DNA of 64,000 nt from Listeria grayi DSM 20601 (GCF_000148995.1 NZ_GL538352.1:558001-622000); one strand, 5' to 3'. Shown: positions 18,839 to 27,065, counted from the stretch's first letter. The notes: generated by a model from the sequence alone, not told the origin. A program made the numbers and translations.

Positions 18839-20833
18839 TTGTTTGATAAAACAGATCAATTAGCGATCAACACAATCAGAACGTTATCTATCGATGCGGT
18901 ACAAAAAGCGAATTCAGGACACCCTGGATTGCCAATGGGGGCAGCTCCAATGGCCTACACATTGTGGTCAAAAGTATTGAACACAAATCCGGCTAATTCG
19001 CATTGGTTCAACCGTGATCGTTTTGTGTTGTCTGCTGGGCATGGTTCCATGTTATTATACAGCCTGCTTCATTTAAGCGGTTTCAAACTTCAAATTGAAG
19101 ATCTGAAAAATTTCCGCCAATGGGAAAGTAAAACTCCCGGACATCCAGAATATGATTATACAGACGGCGTAGACGCAACTACCGGTCCATTAGGACAAGG
19201 TATCGGCATGGCTGTCGGTATGGCAATGGCAGAACGTCACTTAGCAGCATTATACAATAAAGAAAATTATCCAGTCGTGGATCACTATACATACGCGCTA
19301 TGTGGTGATGGTGATTTAATGGAAGGAGTTGCGGCAGAAGCTGTTTCTCTTGCTGGTCACCAACGTCTTGGCAAATTAGTATTATTATACGATTCCAATA
19401 ATATCTCATTAGATGGTGATTTGGATAAATCATTCTCAGAAGATATTAAAGGACGCTTTGAAGCATACGGCTGGGAACACTTGCTAGTAAAAGATGGCAA
19501 TGACACAGCAGAGATTCTTGCAACAATCGAAAAAGCTAAACAAAATACATCCCAACCAACCATTATTGAAGTGAAAACAACAATCGGTTTTGGTGCTCCA
19601 AATGCTGGAACAAGCAAAGTCCACGGTGCTCCACTAGGCGCTGAAGGCGTAAAAGCAGCGAAAAAAGCATATGGCTGGGATTACGAAGAAGATTTCTACG
19701 TACCAAGTGAAGTGTATACACGCTTTAAAGAAACGATCGCAACACGTGGTGAAGAAGCAGAAACAGCATGGAATGAATTATTCGGTGCTTACAAAAAAGA
19801 TTATCCCGAACTTGCCGAAACATTTGAAGCAAGCTTAAAAGGTGAACTTCCAGAAAACTGGGATGCGGATCTGCCAACATACGGCGATGACAAAGCATTA
19901 GCTAGTCGAGCATCTAGCGGGGAAGTAATCAATGCGTTAGCAGATAAAATCACAACATTCTTTGGTGGTTCTGCCGACTTAGCAGGCTCCAATAATACAA
20001 CCATCAGCTCTGACGGTGAATTCACAAAAGAAAATCCAGCAGAACGTAATATCTGGTTCGGTGTTCGTGAATTTGCGATGGCAGCAGCATTGAATGGTAT
20101 GGCACTTCATGGTGGCTTGCGTGTATTTGGAGGAACATTCTTCGTATTCTCCGACTATCAACGCGCAGCGATCCGTTTAGCTTCTATCCAAAAACTACCT
20201 GTCACATACGTGCTGACACATGATAGTATTGCTGTTGGTGAAGATGGTCCAACTCATGAACCAGTTGAACAACTTGCATCGCTTCGTGCAATGCCTGGCT
20301 TATCCGTTCTTCGTCCAGCTGACGGAAACGAAGTAGTCGCAGCATGGAAGATCGCGATTAGTTCTAAAAACCAACCTCATGCACTCGTCTTGACACGTCA
20401 AGGCTTGCCGACATTGCCGAAATCTGCAGAATTAGCAGAAGAAGGCGTTGCTAAAGGGGCTTACGTGATTTCACCAGCTAAAAATGACAAACCAGAAGTC
20501 ATCTTGCTTGCAAGCGGCTCTGAAGTCAACTTAGTAGTGGAAGCACAAAAAGAACTTGCGAACCAAGGAATCGATGCATCAGTTGTCAGTGTTCCATCTT
20601 TCGACTTATTCAGCAAACAATCAGCGGAATATAAAGAATCCGTTCTGCCAAACGACGTAAGAAAACGTGTTGCAGTAGAAATGGGTACAACATTCGGCTG
20701 GGAACGTTTCGTTGGACTAGACGGAAAAATTATCGGGATCGACAAATTTGGTGCTTCTGCTCCAGGTAACACAATCATTGAAAACTACGGCTTTACTGTT
20801 GACAATGTTGTCAATGCCGTTCGTTCTCTTTAA
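18839..20833 (+). CDS. tkt: Transketolase
   Basis: Thiamine-diphosphate enzyme moving two-carbon units between sugar phosphates in the pentose phosphate pathway. The N-terminal domain has [16 protein letters not shown] and the ThDP motif GDGDLMEG...NN (about residues 150-182). The middle domain has [19 protein letters not shown]. The ATG at 18830 overlaps the GAGAGG ribosome site, so the TTG at 18839 is the better start, giving 664 residues beginning MFDKTDQLA. It is followed by a strong terminator, then yneF. Confidence 0.96.
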   Translation: MFDKTDQLAINTIRTLSIDAVQKANSGHPGLPMGAAPMAYTLWSKVLNTNPANSHWFNRDRFVLSAGHGSMLLYSLLHLSGFKLQIEDLKNFRQWESKTPGHPEYDYTDGVDATTGPLGQGIGMAVGMAMAERHLAALYNKENYPVVDHYTYALCGDGDLMEGVAAEAVSLAGHQRLGKLVLLYDSNNISLDGDLDKSFSEDIKGRFEAYGWEHLLVKDGNDTAEILATIEKAKQNTSQPTIIEVKTTIGFGAPNAGTSKVHGAPLGAEGVKAAKKAYGWDYEEDFYVPSEVYTRFKETIATRGEEAETAWNELFGAYKKDYPELAETFEASLKGELPENWDADLPTYGDDKALASRASSGEVINALADKITTFFGGSADLAGSNNTTISSDGEFTKENPAERNIWFGVREFAMAAALNGMALHGGLRVFGGTFFVFSDYQRAAIRLASIQKLPVTYVLTHDSIAVGEDGPTHEPVEQLASLRAMPGLSVLRPADGNEVVAAWKIAISSKNQPHALVLTRQGLPTLPKSAELAEEGVAKGAYVISPAKNDKPEVILLASGSEVNLVVEAQKELANQGIDASVVSVPSFDLFSKQSAEYKESVLPNDVRKRVAVEMGTTFGWERFVGLDGKIIGIDKFGASAPGNTIIENYGFTVDNVVNAVRSL

Positions 20834-20847
20834 TAGAAAAGCTTTGA

Positions 20848-20880
20848 AAAGCAGAAGACACATGTCTTCTGCTTTTTTTG
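20848..20880 (+). terminator. tkt terminator
   Basis: AAAAGCAGAAGAC (20848-20860) pairs perfectly with GTCTTCTGCTTTT (20865-20877) around a 4-base loop, followed by T residues. Confidence 0.9.
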
Positions 20881-21051
20881 CTAGGGTAATAATCACATTG
20901 CGAAAGCGTTATGAAGATGATATAATGAAATGGTTGTTTGACAATGGGAGTCTTCTTTTATTGAATGAATAAACAAGAATATTTTTATTGTTTATAACAA
21001 AACAATCAAGTAAAATAAAAGAGGTAATAGGTCAAGGAGGAGAAAAAGTTT

Positions 21052-21291
21052 ATGTGGATATACATTCTCGTGGGTATCATTTGCTTGCTTCTAGGAGCAG
21101 TCGGCGGATTTTTTATCGCAAGACAATACATGATGAGCTATTTGAAAAAGAACCCACCTATCAATGAACAAATGTTGCAAGTAATGATGGCACAAATGGG
21201 TCAAAAGCCATCTCAAAAGAAAATCAACCAAATGATGAGCGCAATGAACAAACAATCAGCCCAAGCATCAACGAAGAAAAAATCGAAGTAA
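21052..21291 (+). CDS. yneF: YneF family small membrane protein, insertion target of a mobile element
   Basis: A 79-residue protein with one N-terminal transmembrane helix ([22 protein letters not shown]) and a basic Gln/Met/Lys-rich cytoplasmic tail, matching YneF (UPF0154). AGGAGG precedes ATG 21052. The last 35 codons and the stop lie in a 113-bp perfect direct repeat that recurs at 27163-27275 on the far side of an integrase-bearing region. The gene therefore is the attachment site of an integrated element, and the reading frame is kept intact on this side. Confidence 0.92.
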   Translation: MWIYILVGIICLLLGAVGGFFIARQYMMSYLKKNPPINEQMLQVMMAQMGQKPSQKKINQMMSAMNKQSAQASTKKKSK

Positions 21292-21297
21292 AAAGCT
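21185..21297 (+). repeat. Left attachment site repeat (attL), end of yneF
   Basis: These 113 bp are identical to 27163-27275 and encode the last 35 residues of YneF, the stop codon and six further bases. The first mismatches are A/T before 21185 and T/G after 21297, so the ends are sharp. Confidence 0.93.
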
Positions 21298-21380
21298 TAT
21301 AAGTGTTGATATAAAGCCATTCTAACAGCTTGCCAAAAAGCTGTCAATCATCAAATTTTCACGAAAACTTATCCTGTTTC

Positions 21381-21415
21381 ATTAAACCATCGCAAAAATT
21401 CACAAACGTGAAAAC
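21381..21415 (+). promoter_or_regulatory. Candidate integrase arm-type sites, left end
   Basis: ATTAAACCATC (21381-21391) and AAACGTGAAAAC (21404-21415) recur in the same order and orientation just inside the right end (27066-27076 and 27122-27133). Shared short motifs next to both att cores suit binding by the recombinase or an accessory factor; this role is inferred. Confidence 0.45.
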
Positions 21416-21485
21416 TTAATGAAATAGAGTATAAAACTTAATCAAATAAAAATCTGTTCGGTTATTTCATTAATCTATCAGTTGG

Positions 21486-21534
21486 AAACCCCTTTTCAGG
21501 GACTTTAATCAAAAAGTCTTTGGAGAGGGGTTTT
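21486..21534 (+). terminator. Terminator-like hairpin that buries the integrase ribosome binding site
   Basis: AAACCCCTTTTC (21486-21497) pairs over 12 bp, counting G-U pairs, with GGAGAGGGGTTT (21522-21533). An inner stem is formed by GACTTT / AAAGTC (21501-21506, 21513-21518), and TTTTT follows. The right arm is the only good Shine-Dalgarno sequence of the recombinase, whose GTG start is at 21536. The hairpin could stop read-through from yneF and keep the site closed for translation. Confidence 0.65.
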
Positions 21535-21535
21535 T

Positions 21536-22456
21536 GTGTTGTCAGAAATAGAAATGATAGCGAAAGAATTTTTGCTAGATTGCGAGATTAGGGGGCTAAG
21601 TGTAAAGACAATTAAAAATAGAAAGTTTGAGATTGGTAAATTTTTGGATTTTCTTTATACCGCAGGAGTTAAAGAAATAAGCGGAGTGAATCGAATGGTT
21701 ATTAAGCAATACCTAGCTTTTAAATCCAGTCAAAATTTAAGCAGGAGCAGCATACGAGCTTTCTATTTCTGCGTTAGTTCTTTCATAACCTTTTGCGAAA
21801 AGGAACGGTACTTACCGAAAAACATCATGGAAGGATTGGAGCCGCCGAAAATCGAACAACGCCAAGTAAATGCACTGACCTATGAGGAAGTTATCAAATT
21901 GCTAAATAGTTATACCACGCAAAGTTTCAAACAATTAAGAGGTAAGACGGCGATAGCCTTGCTTGCTGATACAGGAGTACGCTCGAATGAGTTGCTGAAT
22001 ATTAAACTTGACCACATTCAGCAGGACAGCATTTTTATTGAAAAAGCGAAAGGAAATAAGCAGCGCACCGTCTATCTGTCAGCACTAAGCACGCAAATAT
22101 TAAGCAAATATCTTAGGAGGCGTCAAGACTATTTTACAGACCATGCGTTGATTGATGAAGAATATTTATTTGTTTCTTCGACGGTAGGACGACAACTGAC
22201 CTATGCGGGCTTGTATCAGATTATAAAATTTGCAGAGAAAAAAGCAGGACTGAAAGATGTTAGACCTCACAAATTCCGTCATTTTTATGCGGTTCAAAGT
22301 CTGTCAAATGGCTTGGATTTGTTCTTCGTGCAGCGAGTCCTTGGGCATAAAAGTGTCTCGACAACAGCAAAAGTTTATCTCGGTTCCATGCAAGAAGCAG
22401 AAGTAAAACGAAATGCTAAGTTAAATAGTCCGTTGTTAAAAAGGAACAAGAAATAA
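21536..22456 (+). CDS. Tyrosine recombinase / integrase of the yneF element (XerD-like)
   Basis: A 306-residue site-specific recombinase. The N-terminal SAM-like core-binding domain spans about residues 1-95 and the catalytic domain about 110-300. The catalytic set is complete: Arg149 (DTGVRSNEL), Lys172 region, His245 and Arg248 (HKFRH), His271 (LGHKS) and nucleophile Tyr281. There is no separate arm-binding domain of the lambda/Tn916 type. The start is GTG 21536, with the TTG at 21539 as an alternative. It sits 238 bp inside the left att repeat, the normal place for the enzyme that made the insertion. Codon use is more AT-rich than the neighbouring core genes. Confidence 0.93.
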   Translation: MLSEIEMIAKEFLLDCEIRGLSVKTIKNRKFEIGKFLDFLYTAGVKEISGVNRMVIKQYLAFKSSQNLSRSSIRAFYFCVSSFITFCEKERYLPKNIMEGLEPPKIEQRQVNALTYEEVIKLLNSYTTQSFKQLRGKTAIALLADTGVRSNELLNIKLDHIQQDSIFIEKAKGNKQRTVYLSALSTQILSKYLRRRQDYFTDHALIDEEYLFVSSTVGRQLTYAGLYQIIKFAEKKAGLKDVRPHKFRHFYAVQSLSNGLDLFFVQRVLGHKSVSTTAKVYLGSMQEAEVKRNAKLNSPLLKRNKK

Positions 22457-22463
22457 ATAAAAA

Positions 22464-22495
22464 AAGCCTCCCTGTTACTAGCAGGAAAGGCTTAA
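22464..22495 (-). terminator. Hairpin after the integrase gene, U tract on the minus strand
   Basis: AAGCCTCCCTG pairs with CAGGAAAGGCTT around TTACTAG. The run of A before it gives a U tract only on the minus-strand transcript, so it would chiefly stop antisense transcription into the integrase gene. Confidence 0.5.
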
Positions 22496-22497
22496 GG

Positions 22498-22540
22498 AAT
22501 GTTGCAATAACAACACCTAAACTACTGTTATTGTAGCATT
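22498..22540. repeat. Imperfect inverted repeat upstream of the winged-helix gene
   Basis: AATGTTGCAATAACA (22498-22512) faces TGTTATTGTAGCATT (22526-22540), 13 of 15 positions pairing across a 13-bp spacer. It lies 40 bp before the start of the DNA-binding protein gene and could be its operator or an RNA hairpin. Confidence 0.5.
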
Positions 22541-22579
22541 TCTATCTGAAAAATTCAATAGATAGGAGTGTATTTTATT

Positions 22580-23170
22580 ATGTACAATTTTAGTCACTTA
22601 TCAGAATATGAAACAGATTTTACCAATAAAGAAGAAATGAAGGAAGCAATCAGCAAACATTTGGAAGCCCACAGCATGAAACTGAACACGAATCAAAGAA
22701 GAGTAATCGAATATCTTGCATTAATCGCAGGCAATAATAACGGCGTATGTCACGTATATCGTCAAACGATTGCAGACAGCTTGCAAGTGTCCCCTGTGAC
22801 CGTTTCACGTGCGTTTAGAGCGCTGAAAAAGCTAGGCATCATCAAGGTGCAGGCAACCGCTAAAAAGAGCGTAAACGGCGGAAGAGGGGCGTCTATTATC
22901 ACTTTTTGTGCCTACGATGATAAGCAACATGATAAGCAAGATGATAACTTGTTGATGTCCGATGAAGTAAGTGATAGCAAGGCGTTAGCTGGTGAAAATG
23001 GAGTTATAACTACTTTAACTACACAAAAAACATTAGTTAAAAACTTATTAACAGACGACCAGATAAATGAGGTATATAAGTCTTTTCCTAACCTGTCAAA
23101 GTCCTTATTTAATCGTATTATGGTGGAGTTTAATAGACAAGCTAATCAGAAGTGTAAAGGGCCATATTAA
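22580..23170 (+). CDS. Winged-helix DNA-binding protein, C-terminus cut off by IS21-family insertion
   Basis: The visible part (196 residues from ATG 22580; the GTG at 22568 lies on the ribosome site) has a clear helix-turn-helix at about residues 40-95: YRQTIADSLQVSPVTVSRAFRALKKLGIIKV. It is followed by a basic wing (KKSVNGGRGASIITF) and a polar linker. Such domains occur in replication-initiation and regulatory proteins of plasmids and integrative elements of Firmicutes. The last native residues are about NRQANQK, after which the frame runs into the IS end (CKGPY, stop). The IS at 23153 has probably removed a C-terminal portion, so function is doubtful. I cannot say whether it was a replication protein or a transcription factor. 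Confidence 0.7.
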   Translation: MYNFSHLSEYETDFTNKEEMKEAISKHLEAHSMKLNTNQRRVIEYLALIAGNNNGVCHVYRQTIADSLQVSPVTVSRAFRALKKLGIIKVQATAKKSVNGGRGASIITFCAYDDKQHDKQDDNLLMSDEVSDSKALAGENGVITTLTTQKTLVKNLLTDDQINEVYKSFPNLSKSLFNRIMVEFNRQANQKCKGPY

Positions 23171-23254
23171 AATGTAGGAAAAGGGCCATCGAAAATGTAG
23201 GTACATGACAAATCTGATATTCTTTTTCATGAAACTATCCAAGGAGAGTGAATC

Positions 23255-24481
23255 ATGAGAAAAGATGTCTTAGAAGGAGTGTTACTACACATTATGAATG
23301 AAATTCATCCTAATTTCGCAGCCCTTGCCAAACAATATAATTGTGATTATCGAACGGTTAAACGCTATTATGAAGCTGGATTGACGGGGGATTTAGATAA
23401 GCTTAGAGAGAGAAAACCTTCGGTCCCTCCTTTGCTTCATGGTTTTGAAGAAATTATTCGTGATAAATTAGAATTAAATTGTTCGGCAGCTTCTATCTTT
23501 TATTTCTTAGGTAAAAAAGGTTATAAAGGGAGTTATACAACGATTAAACGTTATTGTCGTAAATACCGGGAAGAAAAAGTACAAAAAGCAACGATTCGTA
23601 TTGAGACCACACCCGGTCTTTCTGCTCAAGTAGATTGGAAAGAAAACGTTAAAATGGTTAGCCGAGACGGTGAAGTGTTTTATTTCAATATTTTTCTCTA
23701 TATTCTTGGTTACTCAAGAATGAAGTACTTAGAGCTCACTTTTGATCGAACACAACCGACGGTTTTTCAGTGTTTAGTCAATGCCTTTGAATATTGCGGA
23801 AACGGTATTCCTCAAGAAATTTGGTTTGACAATATGAAAACCGTTGTCGACCGTAGTAAGAGTCAATTCACACAAACTGTTTTCAATGAAAAATTCCGGC
23901 AATTTGCGAAAGATGCTGGATTCCATCCGATTGCTTGTCGTCCTTTTAGACCCCAAACAAAAGGGAAAGTGGAAGCATTAGCCCGAACAGTTGAGCGTTT
24001 AATGGTCTTTAATTATGAATTTACAGATGTACAAGAGTTAAAACAGATCATATATGAATTGATGCAAGATCTGAATGGCTCCGTCTCACAAGCCATCCAC
24101 AACAAACCGACGGTTTTACTAAAGGAAGAGCTTCCCATACTAGCTCCCATCCATCGTTTAGAATTGCTCAGCTATGTTTCTAGAAATAAACGTCTACTGA
24201 GAAAGGTATCGATGGAGTCCATGGTTCAATATCAAAATGCTAAATATTCTGTTCCTGTTAAATATATTGGGAAAGAAGTGACGTTAGATATTCGTAGGGA
24301 CAATCTATTTGTTTGGTATGGGGATAAATGTATTCGAACCCATCCTATAAGTGAAAAAGCGCTTAATTATCAACGCGAAGACTCGCTTGAAATTTTGCGT
24401 TCCGATGTATTTAAATATTTAGAAGATGAAGAATTAGAGCGATTTGTCGATGATAATTTACATGCATATGACGATCTATAA
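23255..24481 (+). CDS. istA: IS21-family transposase IstA
   Basis: A 408-residue DDE transposase. It has an N-terminal helix-turn-helix (FAALAKQYNCDYRTVKRYYEAG) and an integrase catalytic core with Asp127 (QVDWKE), Asp192 (WFDNMK) and Glu240 (KGKVEALARTVERL). The C-terminal beta-barrel-like segment begins near residue 310. The length is at the short end for IstA but all catalytic residues are intact. It is followed by istB after 10 bp, and the pair is needed for transposition. Confidence 0.95.
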   Translation: MRKDVLEGVLLHIMNEIHPNFAALAKQYNCDYRTVKRYYEAGLTGDLDKLRERKPSVPPLLHGFEEIIRDKLELNCSAASIFYFLGKKGYKGSYTTIKRYCRKYREEKVQKATIRIETTPGLSAQVDWKENVKMVSRDGEVFYFNIFLYILGYSRMKYLELTFDRTQPTVFQCLVNAFEYCGNGIPQEIWFDNMKTVVDRSKSQFTQTVFNEKFRQFAKDAGFHPIACRPFRPQTKGKVEALARTVERLMVFNYEFTDVQELKQIIYELMQDLNGSVSQAIHNKPTVLLKEELPILAPIHRLELLSYVSRNKRLLRKVSMESMVQYQNAKYSVPVKYIGKEVTLDIRRDNLFVWYGDKCIRTHPISEKALNYQREDSLEILRSDVFKYLEDEELERFVDDNLHAYDDL

Positions 24482-24491
24482 GGAGGAAATG

Positions 24492-25247
24492 ATGTCCCAT
24501 TACCATCAATTGTTAAATCAACTAAACGAATTGAATTTATCTTGCATGAAAGAAAATCTACCTGCCCATTTAGATGAGGTTGCCAAAAGTGATAAATCGC
24601 TTGTAGACTCTTTATTCGAGCTCACCCAACAAGAAATTAGTTATCGTAAAAAAGAAAGTCAAAAAAAGGTATTAAAGCGTGCAATGTTCCCCTACCACAA
24701 ACGACTCCATGATTTCAATTTTGATTTTCAACCAAGGATAAAAAAGAAGGAAATGCAGGATTTATTAACATTACGCTTTTTAGACACATATGACAATATT
24801 CTCTTTATTGGAAATAGTGGTGTTGGAAAGACCCATTTAGCCGTTTCAATTGGATTAGAATGTATCGATCGTGGTTTAAGTTGTTTGTTCATTACGAGCA
24901 CTGAATTAGTGAATCGTTTGATCCGCGCTCACAAGCGCGGAACTAGCGAAACGATGCTAAAAAAATATTCGGGTTATTCGGTGTTGATTATCGACGAAGT
25001 CGGCTATTTACCTTTCTCCAAAGAAGGTTCCAACTTACTTTTTCAGCTGATTAATATGCGGTATGAAAGAAAATCTACGATTGTTACAACCAATATCCCA
25101 CTATCCCAGTGGTCCGAAATATTTGGAAACAAGAAGCTTACCAACGCGCTACTGGACCGGTTGGTCCATCACTCTAAATTGATCCAAATTACGGGGCCCT
25201 CTTATAGAATGAAGAGTTATAGCGAAAACAAAGAGGTGAAATCGTAA
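24492..25247 (+). CDS. istB: IS21-family ATP-binding helper protein IstB
   Basis: A 251-residue AAA+ ATPase related to DnaC that assists IstA in target capture and strand transfer. Walker A is GNSGVGKT (residues 107-114), followed by Walker B (VLIIDEVGYL) and the Arg-rich C-terminus. AGGAGG at 24481-24486 supports ATG 24492; the ATG at 24489 is too close, and an upstream in-frame ATG at 24444 lies inside istA. Confidence 0.95.
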   Translation: MSHYHQLLNQLNELNLSCMKENLPAHLDEVAKSDKSLVDSLFELTQQEISYRKKESQKKVLKRAMFPYHKRLHDFNFDFQPRIKKKEMQDLLTLRFLDTYDNILFIGNSGVGKTHLAVSIGLECIDRGLSCLFITSTELVNRLIRAHKRGTSETMLKKYSGYSVLIIDEVGYLPFSKEGSNLLFQLINMRYERKSTIVTTNIPLSQWSEIFGNKKLTNALLDRLVHHSKLIQITGPSYRMKSYSENKEVKS

Positions 25248-25382
25248 AAACGTTTAAACGATTTTCACCTACATTTTCAGTGGCCTAAAACCAATATTTT
25301 AATATGGCCCTTGACACCTTGCCTAATTGACAGGGCTTTTTCTGTATAAATAAGCAGGCATAAATACCTATTTATTATGTGA

Positions 25383-25396
25383 TTCTGTATACAGAA
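25383..25396. repeat. 14-bp perfect palindrome upstream of the secreted-protein gene
   Basis: TTCTGTATACAGAA is fully self-complementary. It lies 67 bp beyond the IS end and about 65 bp ahead of the promoter, and could be an operator; a similar half-site (TTCTGTATA) occurs about 55 bp upstream. Confidence 0.45.
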
Positions 25397-25422
25397 ATTG
25401 TAAATTTACATAAAATTTCAGT

Positions 25423-25488
25423 CGTTTAAGACAAAATATAAGCCGTTTAAGATATTTATTACAATTTAAAGACAAAATATGTTAAAAT
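25423..25488 (+). promoter_or_regulatory. Promoter of the secreted-protein gene with phased direct repeats
   Basis: TTACAA (25459-25464) and TAAAAT (25483-25488), 18 bp apart, form a plausible promoter. CGTTTAAGA occurs at 25423-25431 and 25444-25452, 21 bp apart, and ATTTAAAGA at 25464-25472 about 19-20 bp further on. GACAAAATAT also occurs twice (25430 and 25471). Repeats at two-turn spacing suggest an activator or repressor binding along one face of the DNA. Confidence 0.5.
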
Positions 25489-25533
25489 AATTACTGTTGC
25501 GCAACTAAGACTACATAGAAAAGGATGATTAAC

Positions 25534-26196
25534 TTGAAGAAAAATTTATTTTTCATAGCTATTGCTTTGCTAGCTTCTTTTATTATTTTTTCCCCTAGCC
25601 ATGCTAAAGCAGCCGAAAACATTGCTACTATCCATTCAGACGATATTGCAGCAGAATTTAAAGTAAATAGTGCATTGAAAGACGATAAAATAAATGTCGT
25701 TAGAGTGGTATCTGATAAAGATAATGCTAATACCACGCCTCCGAAAATTATGGCAGGAGGGACAAGCGCCGTCAAATATGACATTCGTCATGTTAAAAAG
25801 GCACCTGATTACATAGGCAAAACTGTTGTAAGAAAATTAAATGGAGAACCTGGTTTTAAATTGAAACTTAATTTTACAAAAGACGTAACGGCTACAACCT
25901 CCGCAACATTCGGGGCAACAAAAAAATTAATTAGCACAAGCGTTGGTTTTACGATTAGTAAAAAGTATAGCGTTTCGTATGACGGCGAATACAAAGTTCC
26001 TTCTAAAGTAGGTAAAAAGAAAGTGAAAAAAGTATCTATTGCTACCTATGTTGTATACGCTACTAAAAAATACGATGTATACAAGCTGACAAAAGTTACT
26101 TGGTGGGGCAAGCATGAGTTCAAGAAGCAAGGCACTGGGAAAGCCCATAAGCCATATGGTTTTGAATATAGAAAAACGTTCACATATAAAAAATAG
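25534..26196 (+). CDS. Secreted protein of unknown function, cargo of the yneF element
   Basis: The precursor is 220 residues. It starts with a classical Sec signal peptide: MKK, a hydrophobic core at residues 4-20, and an AKA cleavage site after residue 26. The mature part of about 194 residues is rich in Lys, Thr, Val and Tyr. It has an alternating beta-strand pattern and a central segment ATTSATFGATKKLISTSVGFTISKKYSV. That segment resembles small exported proteins found on plasmids and prophages of Firmicutes, none with a function I can name. The TTG at 25534 is preferred because the ATG at 25525 overlaps the AAAAGG ribosome site. Nine bases after it comes a tiny membrane protein gene. A toxin/immunity or surface role is only a guess. 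Confidence 0.72.
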   Translation: MKKNLFFIAIALLASFIIFSPSHAKAAENIATIHSDDIAAEFKVNSALKDDKINVVRVVSDKDNANTTPPKIMAGGTSAVKYDIRHVKKAPDYIGKTVVRKLNGEPGFKLKLNFTKDVTATTSATFGATKKLISTSVGFTISKKYSVSYDGEYKVPSKVGKKKVKKVSIATYVVYATKKYDVYKLTKVTWWGKHEFKKQGTGKAHKPYGFEYRKTFTYKK

Positions 26197-26205
26197 GGTA
26201 GGTAA

Positions 26206-26424
26206 ATGAAAATGAAAATAAAAATTATAATGTGTATTTTTGCAGTAATCGTTTGTGTATTGATATTTCTATCTCCTAGCATGATTTACAATAATCTAAG
26301 CGCAACTTATGATAATATCGAAAGTAAATTATTTAGTACAGATTATGCTATAAGAACCTGTGCAACAATTATTAGCTTGTTAGGGATATTGGCAAGCGGT
26401 TTAATAATTTTCAATAAGAAATAA
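26206..26424 (+). CDS. Small two-helix membrane protein paired with the secreted protein
   Basis: A 72-residue protein with a hydrophobic helix at about residues 4-24 and a second at about 50-68, joined by a polar loop with Asn, Tyr and Ser. It starts 9 bp after the secreted protein gene, and AGGGTAGG serves as ribosome site, so both belong to one operon ending at the terminator at 26431. The layout (secreted protein followed by a small membrane protein) is seen in bacteriocin/immunity pairs, but no sequence motif proves it. ATG 26212 is an alternative start. Confidence 0.6.
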   Translation: MKMKIKIIMCIFAVIVCVLIFLSPSMIYNNLSATYDNIESKLFSTDYAIRTCATIISLLGILASGLIIFNKK

Positions 26425-26430
26425 AACTGG

Positions 26431-26456
26431 AAGCTCGTTTATACGGGCTTTTTTTG
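26431..26456 (+). terminator. Terminator of the secreted/membrane protein operon
   Basis: AAGCTCGT pairs with ACGGGCTT (one G-U pair) around TTAT, followed by seven T. Confidence 0.8.
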
Positions 26457-26470
26457 TGCCTAAATACCTA

Positions 26471-26499
26471 TTGATAATAAGAACGTTTGTTCGTAAAAT
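26471..26499 (+). promoter_or_regulatory. Promoter with LexA box ahead of the YolD-like gene
   Basis: TTGATA (26471-26476) and TAAAAT (26494-26499) are spaced 17 bp, and the spacer contains AGAACGTTTGTTCG (26480-26493). This is a near-perfect GAAC-N4-GTTC SOS box in the same position relative to the promoter as in yneA and in the tag operon. Confidence 0.85.
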
Positions 26500-26530
26500 A
26501 AAGGTAATAAGATGATAGGAGAGGGATAAC

Positions 26531-26959
26531 ATGGAAGATATTTTCAATTTATCCAGCCAAGACACTTACACGGACAGAGGAATGCTAAAATACAATGGAT
26601 TTATTCTAAAAGAACATAGGGACACACTGAAAGAGTTTGAACGCCTATACGCTTTAGTAGACAAGCCTGTCATAGACGAGCAAGCCATGCAGGAGAACTT
26701 ACAGGCGCTCAAAGAAGCGCATGCGGATAACAGAGGGGTAACGGTCAAAGTGTTCCAGGAAGCTAATTTAAGGGACTATTTGACGGTCACAGATAGGGAC
26801 AGCGTACTATTAAGAGATTACGAGGGAATGGGAGAGATACTAACGTTAGAATGGGCGGTGCCTGTTTACTTTGAAACCGATAGCCAAATGGTTCAATTTG
26901 AATTACCTGTAGAGGTTATGGAGAGAATAGCCTTTGATGATATTTTGGAAGTGTATTAA
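26531..26959 (+). CDS. YolD-like family protein under LexA control
   Basis: 142 residues. The segment DRGMLKYNGFILKEHRDTLKEFERL followed by a helical stretch and a C-terminal beta-rich part matches the YolD-like family. In Bacillus those genes precede a Y-family DNA polymerase (UvrX/YqjW) in SOS-induced operons on prophages and plasmids. GGAGAGGG precedes ATG 26531 and a LexA box lies in the promoter. No polymerase gene follows; the next 200 bp lead straight to the right att site. The partner was therefore lost or never present. The C-terminus is somewhat longer than usual. Confidence 0.75.
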   Translation: MEDIFNLSSQDTYTDRGMLKYNGFILKEHRDTLKEFERLYALVDKPVIDEQAMQENLQALKEAHADNRGVTVKVFQEANLRDYLTVTDRDSVLLRDYEGMGEILTLEWAVPVYFETDSQMVQFELPVEVMERIAFDDILEVY

Positions 26960-27065
26960 AGTAAAAAAATCAGCAAATTTTGCGAGTGAAAAGGCAGCGC
27001 ATTGACAAAATTTTTTTATTTGATAAAGTTTCCTTACTGACGTATTTATTAAATAAGTCTTTTTG

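Larger units (their letters stand above)
23153..25316 (+). mobile_element. IS21-family insertion sequence
   Basis: About 2164 bp with istA and istB on one strand. The ends are inverted repeats: the left reads TGTAAAGGGCCATATTAAAA, and the right, on the other strand, reads TGTCAAGGGCCATATTAAAA. A second internal GGCCA...GAAAATGTAGG repeat is present at both ends, typical of IS21 multiple terminal repeats. No target duplication is visible: the left flank ends CAGAAG and the right flank begins CCTTGC. This suggests an adjacent deletion or recombination after insertion. Confidence 0.9.

Noticed and set aside
23153-25316. Target-site duplication of the IS21-family element
   Set aside because: Searched both flanks for a 4-8 bp direct repeat; none fits with ends set at TGT...ACA.
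25534-26424. Naming the secreted/membrane pair as a lactococcin-type bacteriocin and immunity protein
   Set aside because: Only layout and size support it; no family motif is visible.
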